Shown here: positions 13,201 through 24,500 of the stretch, one piece after another | Layout of the letters: the number at the start of each line of letters is the position of its first letter | Position numbering within the stretch: position 1 is the stretch's first letter | Assembly: GCA_033675265.1 (NCBI GenBank) | Contig: JAUJYZ010000077.1 | Span: 1 to 64,000, forward strand | Reading direction: 5' to 3' | DNA length: 64,000 bases | From: Actinostola sp. cb2023 | Taxonomy: Eukaryota > Cnidaria > Anthozoa > Actiniaria > Actinostolidae | Notes under the pieces: model-generated | Databases searched by the model: none | What the model saw: only the letters and a program-made list of their open reading frames with translations | Told to the model about the DNA's origin: nothing | Made by a program: the position numbers and the translations under genes

Positions 13201-13290
13201 TTTTTATTGCGATGCGACTCGATCATTTTCAACACTTTTCTAATTATTTGAAAAGTGTTGAAAATGATCGAGTCGCATCGCAATGAAAAA
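13201..13290. repeat. Near-perfect hairpin, ~40 bp stem
   Basis: TTTTTATTGCGATGCGACTC and onward pairs with its complement after a 10 nt loop (taattatttg). Nested inside 12,889-14,152. Confidence 0.9.
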
Positions 13291-13319
13291 TTGTGCGTGT
13301 TTTTGCGATGTGCATCTAA

Positions 13320-13545
13320 GGGTGCGTTCGATTGACCCTATTCCAGAATAGGAATACATGGAATAAACACTTGGATGCTTTTATTTCAGCACATTTAAAA
13401 TTCCAAACTGTTCCTTGTAACTTTATTATAACACAACAAGGAATTGTTTCATTTTACAGTGGACAGTACGTAGCTGCGTGAGAGCGACTTAGGGATGTTA
13501 TACCGTGTATTCCTATTCTGGAATAAGGTCAATCGAACGCACCCT
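13320..13545. mobile_element. GGGTGCGTTCGATTGACC MITE
   Basis: Terminal inverted repeats GGGTGCGTTCGATTGACC followed by TATTCCAGAATAGGAATAC, and their complement. About 225 bp, hAT-like in style, next to the hairpin and inside the larger element. Confidence 0.8.
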
Positions 13546-14154
13546 AATTGTAAACACGCATATGCTCACGCACAACATGGCACTTCATAACATAAATTGC
13601 CGCTAATGTACCCGCACTCAGTAGAATAGCAGATGTTGAGAAGGAAATATGTATAAAAAGTCTACTGCGTTTGTGATACAAATTTGTGCCATTGCGTTGT
13701 TAGCAATTGCACGAGCGTGATGAATGGCATGCATCAATTAACATGCGAACATGTCAGCAATTTAGCATTGCCGTCTGACTTCACTTGCTTTTTAACATTT
13801 TTCTATTATTCGTATCGAAATAACACGAACATAAATAGTGTTTTAAGACAACTTGGAACTTGTACATCGAATTGCAAGGCTAGAAACCGAGAATAATACA
13901 CAATATTAATCCATTAAAAAGCAAGCCAAAAGTGTTCACAATTACAAACAACTGTTCACCATTAGAACCACCAACGGACATGATATAATAAAATATATTT
14001 AAAAAAGTTCAACAATAAATAAAACGAAACTTAATCACATGTTAGCTGAAGTGTAGAACTAATTCATAGCAAAGGTTCAGGATAATCGTACCATATGTTG
14101 GCGAGAAATGACAGTAAGTGCAAAAAGCGTTCACAATTAGAACCACATACTGTA

Positions 14155-14450
14155 CACACTGTTACCAATCGATGCATGTGAAAGCAAAAAAACCTGGTTT
14201 CAGTTGAGTCTATAAAATAGTGTTCCAATGTTACAGAAAACTATTAAACGTAGGTCAAAAACATGCACTAGGATCATTAGTACAATGACAGTCAAGATAT
14301 CCATATTACACACAGTTACCAATCGATGCATGTGAAAGCAAAAAAAACTGGTTTCAGTTGAGTGTATTAAATTAATGTTCCAATATTGCAATGTTACAGA
14401 AATCTAATGTAGGGTCAAAAACACTAGTTACGATAAAGTTAAATGGCAGT
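14155..14450. repeat. Two diverged direct copies of the 12,755-12,893 flank
   Basis: The stretch CATGTGAAAGCAAAAAAAC through GACAGTCAAGATATCCAT occurs at 12,755, 14,173 and (shorter) 14,328. The copies at 12,755 and 14,173 border the TIR element. Confidence 0.75.
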
Positions 14451-15660
14451 CAAGATTTATAATTTGAATAGTCACATAGTTTAAGCCCATGACAAGGTTC
14501 ATTCTGACCTGAAAACGATAAATTATTATGATTGACAGTATTAGTAACAATATAATAATAGAATTATAGATTATTGTACAAATGTACATACATATGTATT
14601 AGAATTCTGTGACAGCTGAGCACATGGGCATTTTGTCTGCGCATGCGTGAAATACCAACATAAACACAAAGACCCTCTGACACATGCATATATCCCGTGC
14701 CATCCCACGCTAATTTGAATACCAGGAATAACAAACAAGATGGCGAAATTCTACTTCAGATATTTATTTATTAACTTGTCTATATGATGAATATATGCAA
14801 CTCTAAAATGATGGATTCTATTTTATCAATGCTGAAGGCATGCTGCAGTTGTCATAACCAGTATTTACGATGCATTATGAGTTGCATATTGCAAGGTGAC
14901 GGAGGTCCAGACATGACAAGCTAAACTGACAATGGCTGCCGTCTTCGCCGTATACATGCACTTTGAACATTCATAGCAGGAGCTATACATTTTTTGAAAG
15001 TCATTTTTTGTGATGAATGGAATGACTATTGAATAATCTTCGCCTCCGTAACATTAAGCAGCTTGGGGGTCGGTAGAAATCGAAAGATAATTTGACTTGA
15101 ATGCTTGGAGTCCACATTTCTGCTCGTCGAGAGTCCCGTAAATGGTAAGCAAAACTATTGCAATGCAAAACAGTGGAAACAAGTTTTAATTTTCTTAACA
15201 ACTAATTTTCTGCAAAGTCTGTTCTCTCATTTATACTTTCAAAGACTTAGAATAAGGAAATAGACGAAGATATGATAGAACCATGGCTTCGAGAAGTAAC
15301 ACAAAACATCAATTCCGCCATTACACCGAGTATAGGGTGAGAAGAATCTATTGAATCTGACAGCTATACATTTTTTGAAGCCCCATTCTCTATGAAAACT
15401 GAAATTATATAAAGGAATGAATGCTGTGGTAATTATCTCCAACTTGGGGGTCGGTAAAAATTTCAAGAAATATCTCGTTAAAGTTCGACCTAAATTGAAC
15501 ACTTCTACATATTCACCGGGCCATAGCTCGAAATCGCGTCCATCTGAAAGACCATTTCATTAAAATTCTAAAAGTTTACTTTCATCACAATTACCAAGCG
15601 TTAATCCAGTGCTGTAGAATACTTGATTGTAGAAATAATTAACGCTGAACATCCAACTCC
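14450..15660. other. Repeat-like spacer, no gene
   Basis: Two diverged direct copies share AGCTATACATTTTTTGAA (about 14,985 and 15,362) and TTGGGGGTCGGTA (about 15,062 and 15,443). No plausible protein is seen on either strand. Confidence 0.5.
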
Positions 15661-15662
15661 AA

Positions 15663-17281
15663 ACACCACAGTCGCATTTCAATGTAAAATATCTCGCCAT
15701 CGAAAGAAATAACAGCGGCCAAAGATATACCCAGGGGAAGAAGTGTTTGTCGTCTTTAAAAATGAGTAAATTTTCATGACGTTTAAACTTTAGTAACGTG
15801 TAGATCTCCTACGAAATATCTTTAAAATGAGCAATCGAGCTGGAAAATGGTTCAGACATCACTGGTCAATGCTGTGTTGGCGCATGCGCAGACAAAATAC
15901 CCATATGCTTGACAGCTGTTAATATGTAATAGATACAATATGAGCGGCCGAACTGTATGATATTCGGCTCGCCATTGTAAATACTATACAGTTCGGACGC
16001 GAATATTGTATCTGACATATCGAATCCAATGATGTACATTGTATAAGTGGATGTTTTACTATAATTTGGATGATATATAAGAAACAGTTTGGCAGAGAAA
16101 ATCCAAGTTAAAGTTGAATGCAATTAAATGAGGACGATTCTGTATCCGATTTATAGATGTCTGCTACGCTTATGATTTCTATTGTATTTCCCTCATTAAT
16201 AGTTGTTCATGAATTCGATAAAATTATATATTAATTAATGAGTGGGCCATATAGTCAATGTAGTACATGGATTAGGATATCAAGAATTAATATTCCTGAG
16301 CTTGAAGGGGTATCGAATGGTCAAGGCGAGACTTCGTGAGACTCCGAGACAAGGCATTTTTTTGTGAGCCCGAGACAGCGCTTTTTCACCGATTTCCTTT
16401 GTTTTCAAAATCCAAGACTCTGAGACAGCTTTTTGGGAAAAAACGAGACTTCCAGACCCGTAAAATTTGACCGAAATTTTTGCGGGGACCATTCGACACC
16501 CCTACTTGATATTGGCTCCTTCGGTAATAGTAGAGAATTGCATACTACCAAAGTTTGTAGTCGGCTGACATTCAACCATTGGGTAGTTAATTGTTGGCTG
16601 ACAGTTGACCTCAGTGTACATACTAGCATTTACACTCAAACCAAGAAAACCGTGGACACCTAAAACACCACAGTCGCATTTCAATGTAAAATATCTTGCC
16701 ATCGAAAGAAATAACAGCGGCCAAAGATATACCCAGGGGAAGAAGTGTTTGTCGTCTTTAAAAATGAGTAAATTTTCATGACGTTTAAACTTTAGAAACG
16801 CGTAGATCTCCTACAAAATATCCTTAAAATGAGCAATCGAGCTGGAAAATGGTTCAGACATCACTGGTCAATGCTGTGTTGGCGCATGCGCAGACAAAAT
16901 ACCCATATGCTTGACAGCTGTTAATATGTAATAGATACAATATGAGCGAGACTTCGTGAGACTCCGAGACAAGGCATTTTTTTGTGAGCCCGAGACAGCG
17001 CTTTTTCACCGATTTCCTTTGTTTTCAAAATCCAAGACTCTGAGACAGCTTTTTGGGAAAAAACGAGACTTCCAGACCTGTAAAATTTGACCGAAATTTT
17101 TGCGGGGACCATTCGACACCCCTACTTGATATTGGCTCCTTCGGTAATAGTAGAGAATTGCATACTACCAAAGTTTGTAGTCGGCTGACATTCAACCATT
17201 GGGTAGTTTGTTGGCTGACAGTTGACCTCAGTGTACATACTAGCATTTACACTCAAACCAAGAAAACCGTGGACACCTAAA
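15663..17281. repeat. Direct duplication of ~620 bp (segments X-Y)
   Basis: Segment X (CCACAGTCGCATTTCAATG to AATATGTAATAGATACAATA) occurs at 15,663-15,945 and 16,667-16,946. Segment Y (GCGAGACTTCGTGAGACTCC to CCGTGGACACC) occurs at 16,325-16,662 and 16,946-17,281. The first X and Y are separated by about 380 bp containing a small fold-back (GCGGCCGAACTGTATGATAT with its complement). Short ORFs in Y duplicate with it and look non-coding. Confidence 0.9.
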
Positions 17282-17776
17282 ATATGTCTGGAATGTTCAT
17301 TGTGTTGTGACCAATCACACGTGAGATTTTGAAACCACAGATCGTTATCAATCACCGAACAAGGCCGTTAAGTTTCAATTTTACGTTCTGTCTTTAGTGT
17401 ATCTTGTACGAAATTAGATTGCCATTCCTTTCTACTTATAATGATATATATCGTGAAGTTGCAGTCAGGTTTACGATACATTATTGATTGTGCGGTGTTT
17501 GTCTCTGACTTCTGTTTATTTTATATAGACGTTTCGGCCATTATTCAATGGCCTTCATCCTTTCTACTTAATAGGTGCATACTATCATACTACTCAATTA
17601 TTATAGGTGCATACACTACGCTGTGAATAATAGATATGAGCGATTTTGAATCATGTTTTTTTTGGAAAGCCGACCTGACAGTTCGACATGCTTGACTACT
17701 CTCGTATGTGATTGGTCACAATGAACATTCCAGACATATTTTAGGTGTCCACGGTTTTATTGGTTCGACTGTAAAA
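17246..17776. mobile_element. TTTACA(C/G)TCGAACC-type TIR element
   Basis: Ends read TTTACACTCAAACCAAGAAAACCGTGG-like on the left and its complement on the right, continuing through GGACACCTAAAATATGTCTGG. About 530 bp. Internally, ACGTTTCGGCCATTATTCAA is a word often seen at repeat boundaries. Possibly pogo/Tc1-like by its ends; inference only. Confidence 0.7.
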
Positions 17777-18258
17777 GCCTTTTTAATCTGGCATATTGAA
17801 TGTAGCCCATTGAGTTCTAAAGGTCACAACTGTTTTCCTTGTATCACGACTGTTGATGTTTTGTGAACATTCATTGCACCAAGGCTTCCATCTATCAAAG
17901 TATTACTCTTCATAATTTCCATGGTGTAAACTTTGAGTCATTCATAATGTAGATTGAAAAAAACTCTTTTGAGATTGATTTGAATATCAACAAAAAGATC
18001 TAAAGGCAAGTTAAAAACCTTTATAGATCTATAAAATGTTGTCATTGATAGACGCCCAGTACTAACAGTGTTTTCAAATTGGTACAAATAAATAATTATG
18101 CACCCTCTACGATGCAATAAAAAGGGTTAACATGCGACCACAAAACAGCAAAGGCTATGACCTATGATTTACCAGTACCAGACTGGTCCAGTATGCTTTA
18201 TTTGATAGTTTTAAGGCTGAGCATGCGCAAGCAATTAAGTTGTATGCAACAATAATTA

Positions 18259-18390
18259 AAGGGCTCCCTGCAAGAACAAAGTAAGTGATCTCTGATCAAA
18301 ATTAAAATTCTCCTCAAGATTCTTTGAATTTCAAAGGAGAATTTGGGTTTTGATCACACGTCACTTACTACGTTCTTGCAGTGCCCCCTT
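18259..18390. mobile_element. Small MITE nested in a second element
   Basis: Inverted ends GGGCTCCCTGCAAGAAC and complement, with an internal hairpin of AATTCTCCTCAAGATTC type. The sequence outside it (TGCCTACAATAATT and AATAATTGTTGCATAC as read in the mirror) looks like a split copy of the 22,352 family. Confidence 0.75.
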
Positions 18391-18602
18391 CAATTATTGT
18401 AGGCAAAAGGTGTGCTGTGTAAATCGACCTTTAGTCAACTCACAATCAAGTTCATTTCCTATACATTCCAACAAGAAGTTATTGAATTTGCTATGGTCAC
18501 ACCAAACTTCTTTACTGTAAAATATGGTTATTTTATACAGAGGGACTGAACCTACAATGTACATGTACATGTGATATATATTAAGTTGTTGCTTACAAGT
18601 GT

Positions 18603-18766
18603 TAGCCTGCATGGCGGCCCAAAGGGTACGGATTGGAGGGACTAGGGATCAGGAGGGATTGGAGGGAGAAGGGGAGGGGACTGAGGAGAGGAGGGGAAAA
18701 GGAGGGGGAACCCTTTCCAATCCCTAGTCCCTCTGATCGGTATCCCTTGGGCCGCTACACAGGCTA
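18603..18766. mobile_element. G-rich TAGCCTG MITE
   Basis: Ends TAGCCTGCATGGCGGCCC and GGGCCGCTACACAGGCTA. The middle of the plus strand is strongly purine-biased with many GGGG/GGAGG runs (about 18,650-18,715). Related ends occur at 63,031. Confidence 0.8.
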
Positions 18767-18852
18767 GCAAGTGTGAGTGAGTTGGCTCAGCCATTATCTC
18801 ATTTAGCAGAAGAGTTGTTCAGTTGTTGTTTCATTTATAAATGTTACTAATA

Positions 18853-19114
18853 TACAGTCATTCTCAAAAAGGTTGTCCAGATGAAAAGACTACAATACTA
18901 CAATAAAGTCACGTGATTCACTATGAATTCAATTTCCTCGCGTGGAATTTCAATTTGAGATGCAAAAGTACATGGCATTGTGAGAACTGAATGTAATGCC
19001 GCTGGTATCAACTCGCAGGTCCAAGCGAGGCAATTGAAAACATAATGAATCATGTGACTTTATTGTTAGTATTGTAGTCTTTTCATGTGGACAACCTTTT
19101 TGAGAATGACTGTA
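18853..19114. mobile_element. TACAGTCATTCTCAAAAAGG MITE
   Basis: Ends ACAGTCATTCTCAAAAAGGT and complement with TA at both borders. About 260 bp, Tc1/mariner-like in style, no ORF. Confidence 0.85.
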
Positions 19115-19743
19115 TATAACCATTAAGTTATAGAGTTAAATTATTAGTAGTTTATTAACCTCCAAAAGTAGATACATTGTTAATATTTATTGACATATCA
19201 AATGTGTTGACGTCGTTTCTTTTGACATTGAAAATCTTTCTTTTTCTTTTATTGAGAATTAATTAATTAAGTGATATAAAAATAGGTTTATATTTTTCAA
19301 AAAAGTATTAAAGCTTATATAATTATGTGTTATTAAGAATAAATTTAATAATAATAAAAGAGTGTTTATGAATATCAAATCAGTTGTTAATTACTCCTAA
19401 ATAAATGAGTCTTTAAGGATCACACAAAACATTTGTGTGTAAATTAGAGTTCTTGGGTAAGGGTTCTCTTTGGGATGTCAAGGGTAACCGTGTGAAAAAG
19501 CACTAATTTACTGATGTCAAAATATGCCTTCAGCTCGTATCTGTATCTACCGATACAACACGGCCACTCATTCTGTAAACATCACATAGACACATGCTGC
19601 ATTTATATTGTAACTTACAAGTGTTGGGCCAAGCTTCTGAATTAAAGTCATGTGAGGACGAAGACAGACAGTGTTTAATTGCTCTAGAGCTGTTGTTATA
19701 CCAGTCTGCAGATAAAATTAATATGAAAAATGGATACCTTTTA
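19115..19743. other. Unassigned AT-rich spacer
   Basis: No gene or clear repeat structure seen. Confidence 0.5.
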
Positions 19744-19861
19744 ATAGCCTGCTTTGCATCCTTGATGTTTCAAGCTCAAACTACATTAATCTTGCCTAAT
19801 CTACATTAGGCATCTTGGCGAGATAGTTTGAGCTTAAAAAATTTGAGTCTGAAGCAGGCTA
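19744..19861. repeat. Fold-back with ATAGCCTGC ends
   Basis: ATAGCCTGCTT and AAGCAGGCTAT bound inner inverted words TTTCAAGCTCAAACTA and TAGTTTGAGCTT. About 118 bp. Confidence 0.75.
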
Positions 19862-20321
19862 TCAATCTTGTAATAACATACATATAATTTCAAATGTGAT
19901 CGAGTCACTGCTCTACGTACATCTGACTCTGCATGATTCCAAGCACTTCGGGAGGGCATATGCCATATATTTCCTCGATTAAGCACCCATCCTCAATAAT
20001 TATTATTAGTGCCCCCCATGGCCACAAAATTTGAAATAAACCACCCCCACCCTCGATTAAGTGCCCCCCTCTCCTCCCCCAAGAAAGAATATGCCACCCT
20101 TGATATCGGAATCCCAAGTGAAAGATGAAGAATGATAAAATGAAAAGAAGTGTATTAAGTATCTCAATGAATATTGAATCTGCACCCAATCAGATTCAGG
20201 CTGGTTAAGCTGGCTAGCAAGCTCAAATTAAATGTTGAAAATTATGCACACTTGGATTTTAATGATAATATCATGTCAAGAAATTTATGAAAGTTGACTT
20301 TAATATTGCAAGCAATATAAC

Positions 20322-20763
20322 CCGGGGGGTACTCCCTTTGTTCAAGTGGTAGGGGTGATCGGCGGTCAGTTTTGAAAACGACCCCTAAAAGAGGTATGCA
20401 TAAGCTGTTGAAGCAATGTTGATTTCAACCCCTAAAAGGTAGGATCATATACATATAGAAAATGAACTAGAAAACGTGATTGTGATTGTGATTGTGATGG
20501 CGAAAACGTGATTGTGCTGATATCGTTTAATCAATGACTGGACAACATCTTTTGTCTGTTCTTTCATGTTTGTTCAATAAAGAAAATAATTAACAATTAA
20601 TAATTGACCCTAAAAGGTACGGAGTCAGTGCTGTTCATACTTAAGCTTACTTACGTAACTGATTTTGAGTTGGAACCCCTAAAAGGTCCACATAGGAAAT
20701 ATTTTCAACCCTAAAAGGACCGCAGATCACCCCTACCACTTGGGCAAAGGGAGTACACCCCCA
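20322..20763. mobile_element. GGGGGTACTCCCTTTG MITE
   Basis: Ends GGGGGGTACTCCCTTTG and complement, followed inward by repeated CCCCTAAAAGG words. Also contains a short GTGATT microsatellite (20,478-20,502). About 440 bp and non-coding. Confidence 0.85.
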
Positions 20764-21226
20764 GGCAATATATAATCTTACTGATCATGAGTACTGTCAA
20801 TAGCCAGCTGTCAGTCAGTGTACATGTATTAGCTGATGACTGATGTCAGGTGCTGCATGATTGCAAATTGCATTGATGCAGCCAGCTCTCAGAGCACTGC
20901 ATGTTTATAACTTTGCAAATCAATGAATGAAGAGTAAGTATACATTTTAAAACAAGTACGGCCAAGTACCGATAACGCTGTTAATAAAGTTAACTTTGTT
21001 TGAGTATTAAAGTGTGCGACCTGCGGTGCCTGACTTGTCCGAATCACTGAACCGGTGATTTAGGGGTGTAACTCTTTTTATAAATCGAAAAAATACTTAC
21101 CTGATACCTTGCAATCAAAGATAGTGAAGGGCACCGTTTGTAGATGCCATCGATCGCTGTAGTGCACATTTATAAGAAGCCGGTGCGTTTGTTTAATTTG
21201 CCGCCATTTTTTTTTCTTTGGCTCAC

Positions 21227-21490
21227 CACAGGTAGCCCAAGCTCACTGTTTGTGGCTATTTACTAGAGATATATGTGACTAAACGAAACATAGAATAAAA
21301 TCGTTGAATCTTGTTAAAATCCAATAAGACTTACATGGTGTCTTCTTTATATACTTAGTTATCCTCCTGCTGAGTTACAGCGAATTTCGTTAAGGTTTAA
21401 CTGCTTTTCCCTTGCCTTTTATTCTATGTTTCGTTTAGTCACATATATCTCTAGTAAATAGCCACAAACAGTGAGCTTGGGCTACCTGTG
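21227..21490. mobile_element. Fold-back element, CACAGG family, near RNPS1 start
   Basis: Starts CACAGGTAGCCCAAGC and ends GCTTGGGCTACCTGTG. The inverted repeat runs on through CTCACTGTTTGTGGCTATTT for about 90 bp each side. The right end is only about 52 bp upstream of the RNPS1 initiation codon, so it probably lies in the 5' UTR or core promoter. No clear 7 bp flank duplication here. Confidence 0.85.
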
Positions 21491-21541
21491 GTGTTGCGAA
21501 GAAGCGCGCGTCGCCATTTTGGTTTGTAAAGGAAGTGAAAG

Positions 21542-24500
21542 ATGTAAGTTTAAATCCAGTCCATGCAGCACAATCCTGGGGTATTCTGTTTTATTTTAGG
21601 ATGGAGATGTCGTGTTGTAGTCTTAAGTTAATCGTTATGGTGTTATTTTGGTACGATGGGTGACAATGTTTGCTAAATTTGTCGTTTCTTTAGGGGTCGT
21701 CGCAGCCGATCTCGATCACCGGCCCGTCGAGGAAAAGGAAAAGACAAGGCGAAGACGAAATCAGTAACGAGAGGCCGTAGTCCTGTACGGAAAGTCAAAA
21801 CCAAGGACAAAACATCCAGACGGCAAAGTTCTTCCTCGAGCAGGTCTGTATATTGACGAGATTGCAGCCGTATGAGACTCAAATGTCACTTTTCGAGTTT
21901 GTTATTTGTCGTTGAAGATTGATCTCGTTGACGTTGTTCATGTTCATCAACAGTGGAAGCTATTCTTCCAGTTCAGGCAGCTCAAGCAGCAGCCACAGCT
22001 CAAGTTCAGGCTCGAGCAGTAGTGGGAGCAGTAGAAGTTCCAGTTCAAGCAGCACAGGATCCAGTAGCTCGAGCAGTTCCAACGACTCTAAAAAAGGTAC
22101 ACGTGCAAATCCTTGGTCTAAAATCATTTGCAAATAGTGTTAGTAGAGACATTCACGTAACATGGCAGTATCTATCTATCTTAGATAGAGTTCTTTGGGT
22201 GCTTGTTTGAATGTTGTGTAGTGAGGGATTGCCGATTGGTGACAAATTTGTTCTGGCAGTCAACATTGTATAACATGTATGTAGGGGAGGGGAGGTAGAA
22301 GAGGAAGGGGTGAATCCTACTGGCTAAAGTGCTTTGCCTCGTCTGGGATCCTAAAGGCTGATTTACACGGTACAACTTTTGCTTACAAACATCGCATACA
22401 ACTTGCTCACGCCATGTTTACAACACGAGCTGTGTCGTCTAAATCAACCATACCACTTACTTACGACTCCTAATTAAAGTCATGTTGTGTTGTATGCAAC
22501 AGTTGTAGGCAAAAGTTGTACCGTGTAAATTGGCCTTAATGGTATTGTAGGCTAGCGTATAAACATTTTTTTTTCAAACACTTGGAGACTGCTGGCCCTC
22601 AAGCCTGTATGATGATGATGATGATGATAATCTTTATTTAAAAATATGGTGTCTCTTCACAATTCGTGCTCTTCCAGAGAGCCGTATATATAATACAAAT
22701 TACATAGTATCATTAGGATGGGGTTTAATGCAAGTATTGCAAACGGTAATGGTACTTTAGTGTGTGTCTACTACATACTTACTGCAATAATAAATGTTAT
22801 ACAATATTGCAGAAGTAGGATACCATTGTACTGTAATAACGCACACTGCAGCAATAATTTGCCAGCAATAGTCGTTTTTGTATGAGTGGGAAACCTATGG
22901 CAGACTTACCGTCACGGTACGAAATCAAAGACATTCTATTCAACCAATCACAGCGTGCAAAATCATTGCTCAACCAATAAGAATGCTTGGATACCATCAC
23001 CGCACGGCACGTTACGGCATCGCATGGCACAAACCGTACCGTAACTACTTCCCACTATGGCACAGACTTACCGTCACAGTACGAAATCAAAGACATTGTA
23101 TTCAACCAATCACAGCGCGCATTTTCATTGCTCAACCAATAAGAATGCTTGGATACCATCAACGCACGGCACGTTACGGCATCGCACAAACCGTACCACT
23201 CATACGAAAACGACTCTATTGCAATGTTTATGTTGTGGTATAATTTTTCCCACTGGTTTAAATTTTTCTGAGGGTTGTTCTAAGGTTAGGTTTAGGGTGT
23301 TATGGTGGGTAAGTTATGTGTTTAGGTTAGTTGTAAAGGATTAAACTGAAAGGAAGTGAATTAAGAAACCAAAACAATGGACTAAAAATTTAAACCAGTG
23401 GAACATTTCAAACCACAGCGAGGTAAATATCTACAACTACTCGCCGACACTGAGGGGAATAATTATTTTAGTAACAGTATCTACCACATTAGTGAATTAT
23501 ATTCTGAGATTGAGTAGAGTGCGCAAAAAGTACTATTCACTTGTGTGGTATACAACTATGTGTAATTCAAAAAGCATTGTCCCAAGTTTTGTTGCATATT
23601 GCATTCCCAGACCAAAGTGCATTGTGGTGGCTACAAACTGTGTTTTCTTCTATTTTGGGGTTCCAAAACCTGCAAACAAATATCAGGGAAGCCCTGACAG
23701 TCAATCATGATCTCAGTTTCGGCAATGCAAACAAACACATGTATGTATTGATCAGTCCATAATGCACTTCAGTCTGGGAATACAATTGGTTTCAATCAGC
23801 TGTTAAAAGTCCTTGAATCTCATTATTTGCTTCAAATGACGGGTATACACTGCCCTCCATGTGCTACCAAGCAGAGAGTATTCTATTGAAAAGGTGCAAT
23901 TCAGCTGATGAAAATTCCAAACGAGACCGGATATGGTGTCTAATGAAGCCAAGCAATATGCAACAAAACCTAGGACAACATTTTATGAATTAGCTGTATA
24001 CTAACAATAATTATTTGTGGGATTTGACATTCACTACTTTCATATCACCATAAATTTATACACTTTGTTTGCCCCCCAAGTTTTGGGTGTTTCTTGGTGT
24101 TGCAGTCTGCATTGTATTCTTGGTTAGGTTTCTTTGTATGCAGGGTATTGTTTTGGTTCAAGTTCATTCTTCTCGTCCTTTGTGTTCATTGTCTAACGTC
24201 ATCTGGTGTTCTGCAACACCAAGAAACCTCCCAAGTTTTGCATAAACTATTGTTTTCAATGTCTCTTGGGAAGACTGCATGTTCCCAAGAGAAATTGAAA
24301 ACAATAGTTTATGCAAAATGTGGGTGGCAAACAATTAGCAATTATTGGACGAGGTTGAGCAAAATATCATGATTTTGTCAGTGGCGAGCAGAATAATTAT
24401 TGGATGATGCCAAAGGCAGAGGCAAATAATTATCTGCTAGACACTGACAAAATCACAATATTATGCAAAAACTGAGTTCAATAATTGCTTCATCATTCAT

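Larger units (their letters stand above)
12889..14152. mobile_element. 1.26 kb TIR element with two nested fold-backs
   Basis: Ends are CAGTATGTGGTTCTAATTG and CAATTAGAACCACATACTG. The motif GTTCTAATTGTGAAC recurs internally at both ends. The hairpin 13,201-13,290 and the MITE 13,320-13,545 lie inside. It is bordered by copies of the same flanking sequence at 12,755-12,888 and 14,173-14,308. No transposase frame is seen. Confidence 0.7.

Noticed and set aside
21919..22210. Independent Ser-rich and Ala/Val/Gln-rich ORFs
   Set aside because: Both are readings of RNPS1 exon 3; only the Ser/Gly frame is in phase with exons 2 and 4.
23270..23330. Telomere-like AGGTTAGGTTTAGGG text
   Set aside because: Only a few irregular units within a MITE that also occurs at 62,101; not a telomeric tract.
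22878..23344. ORFs of 121 and 95 codons in RNPS1 intron 3
   Set aside because: They run through a fold-back element with internal direct repeats and are repeated in mirror; the peptides look non-biological.
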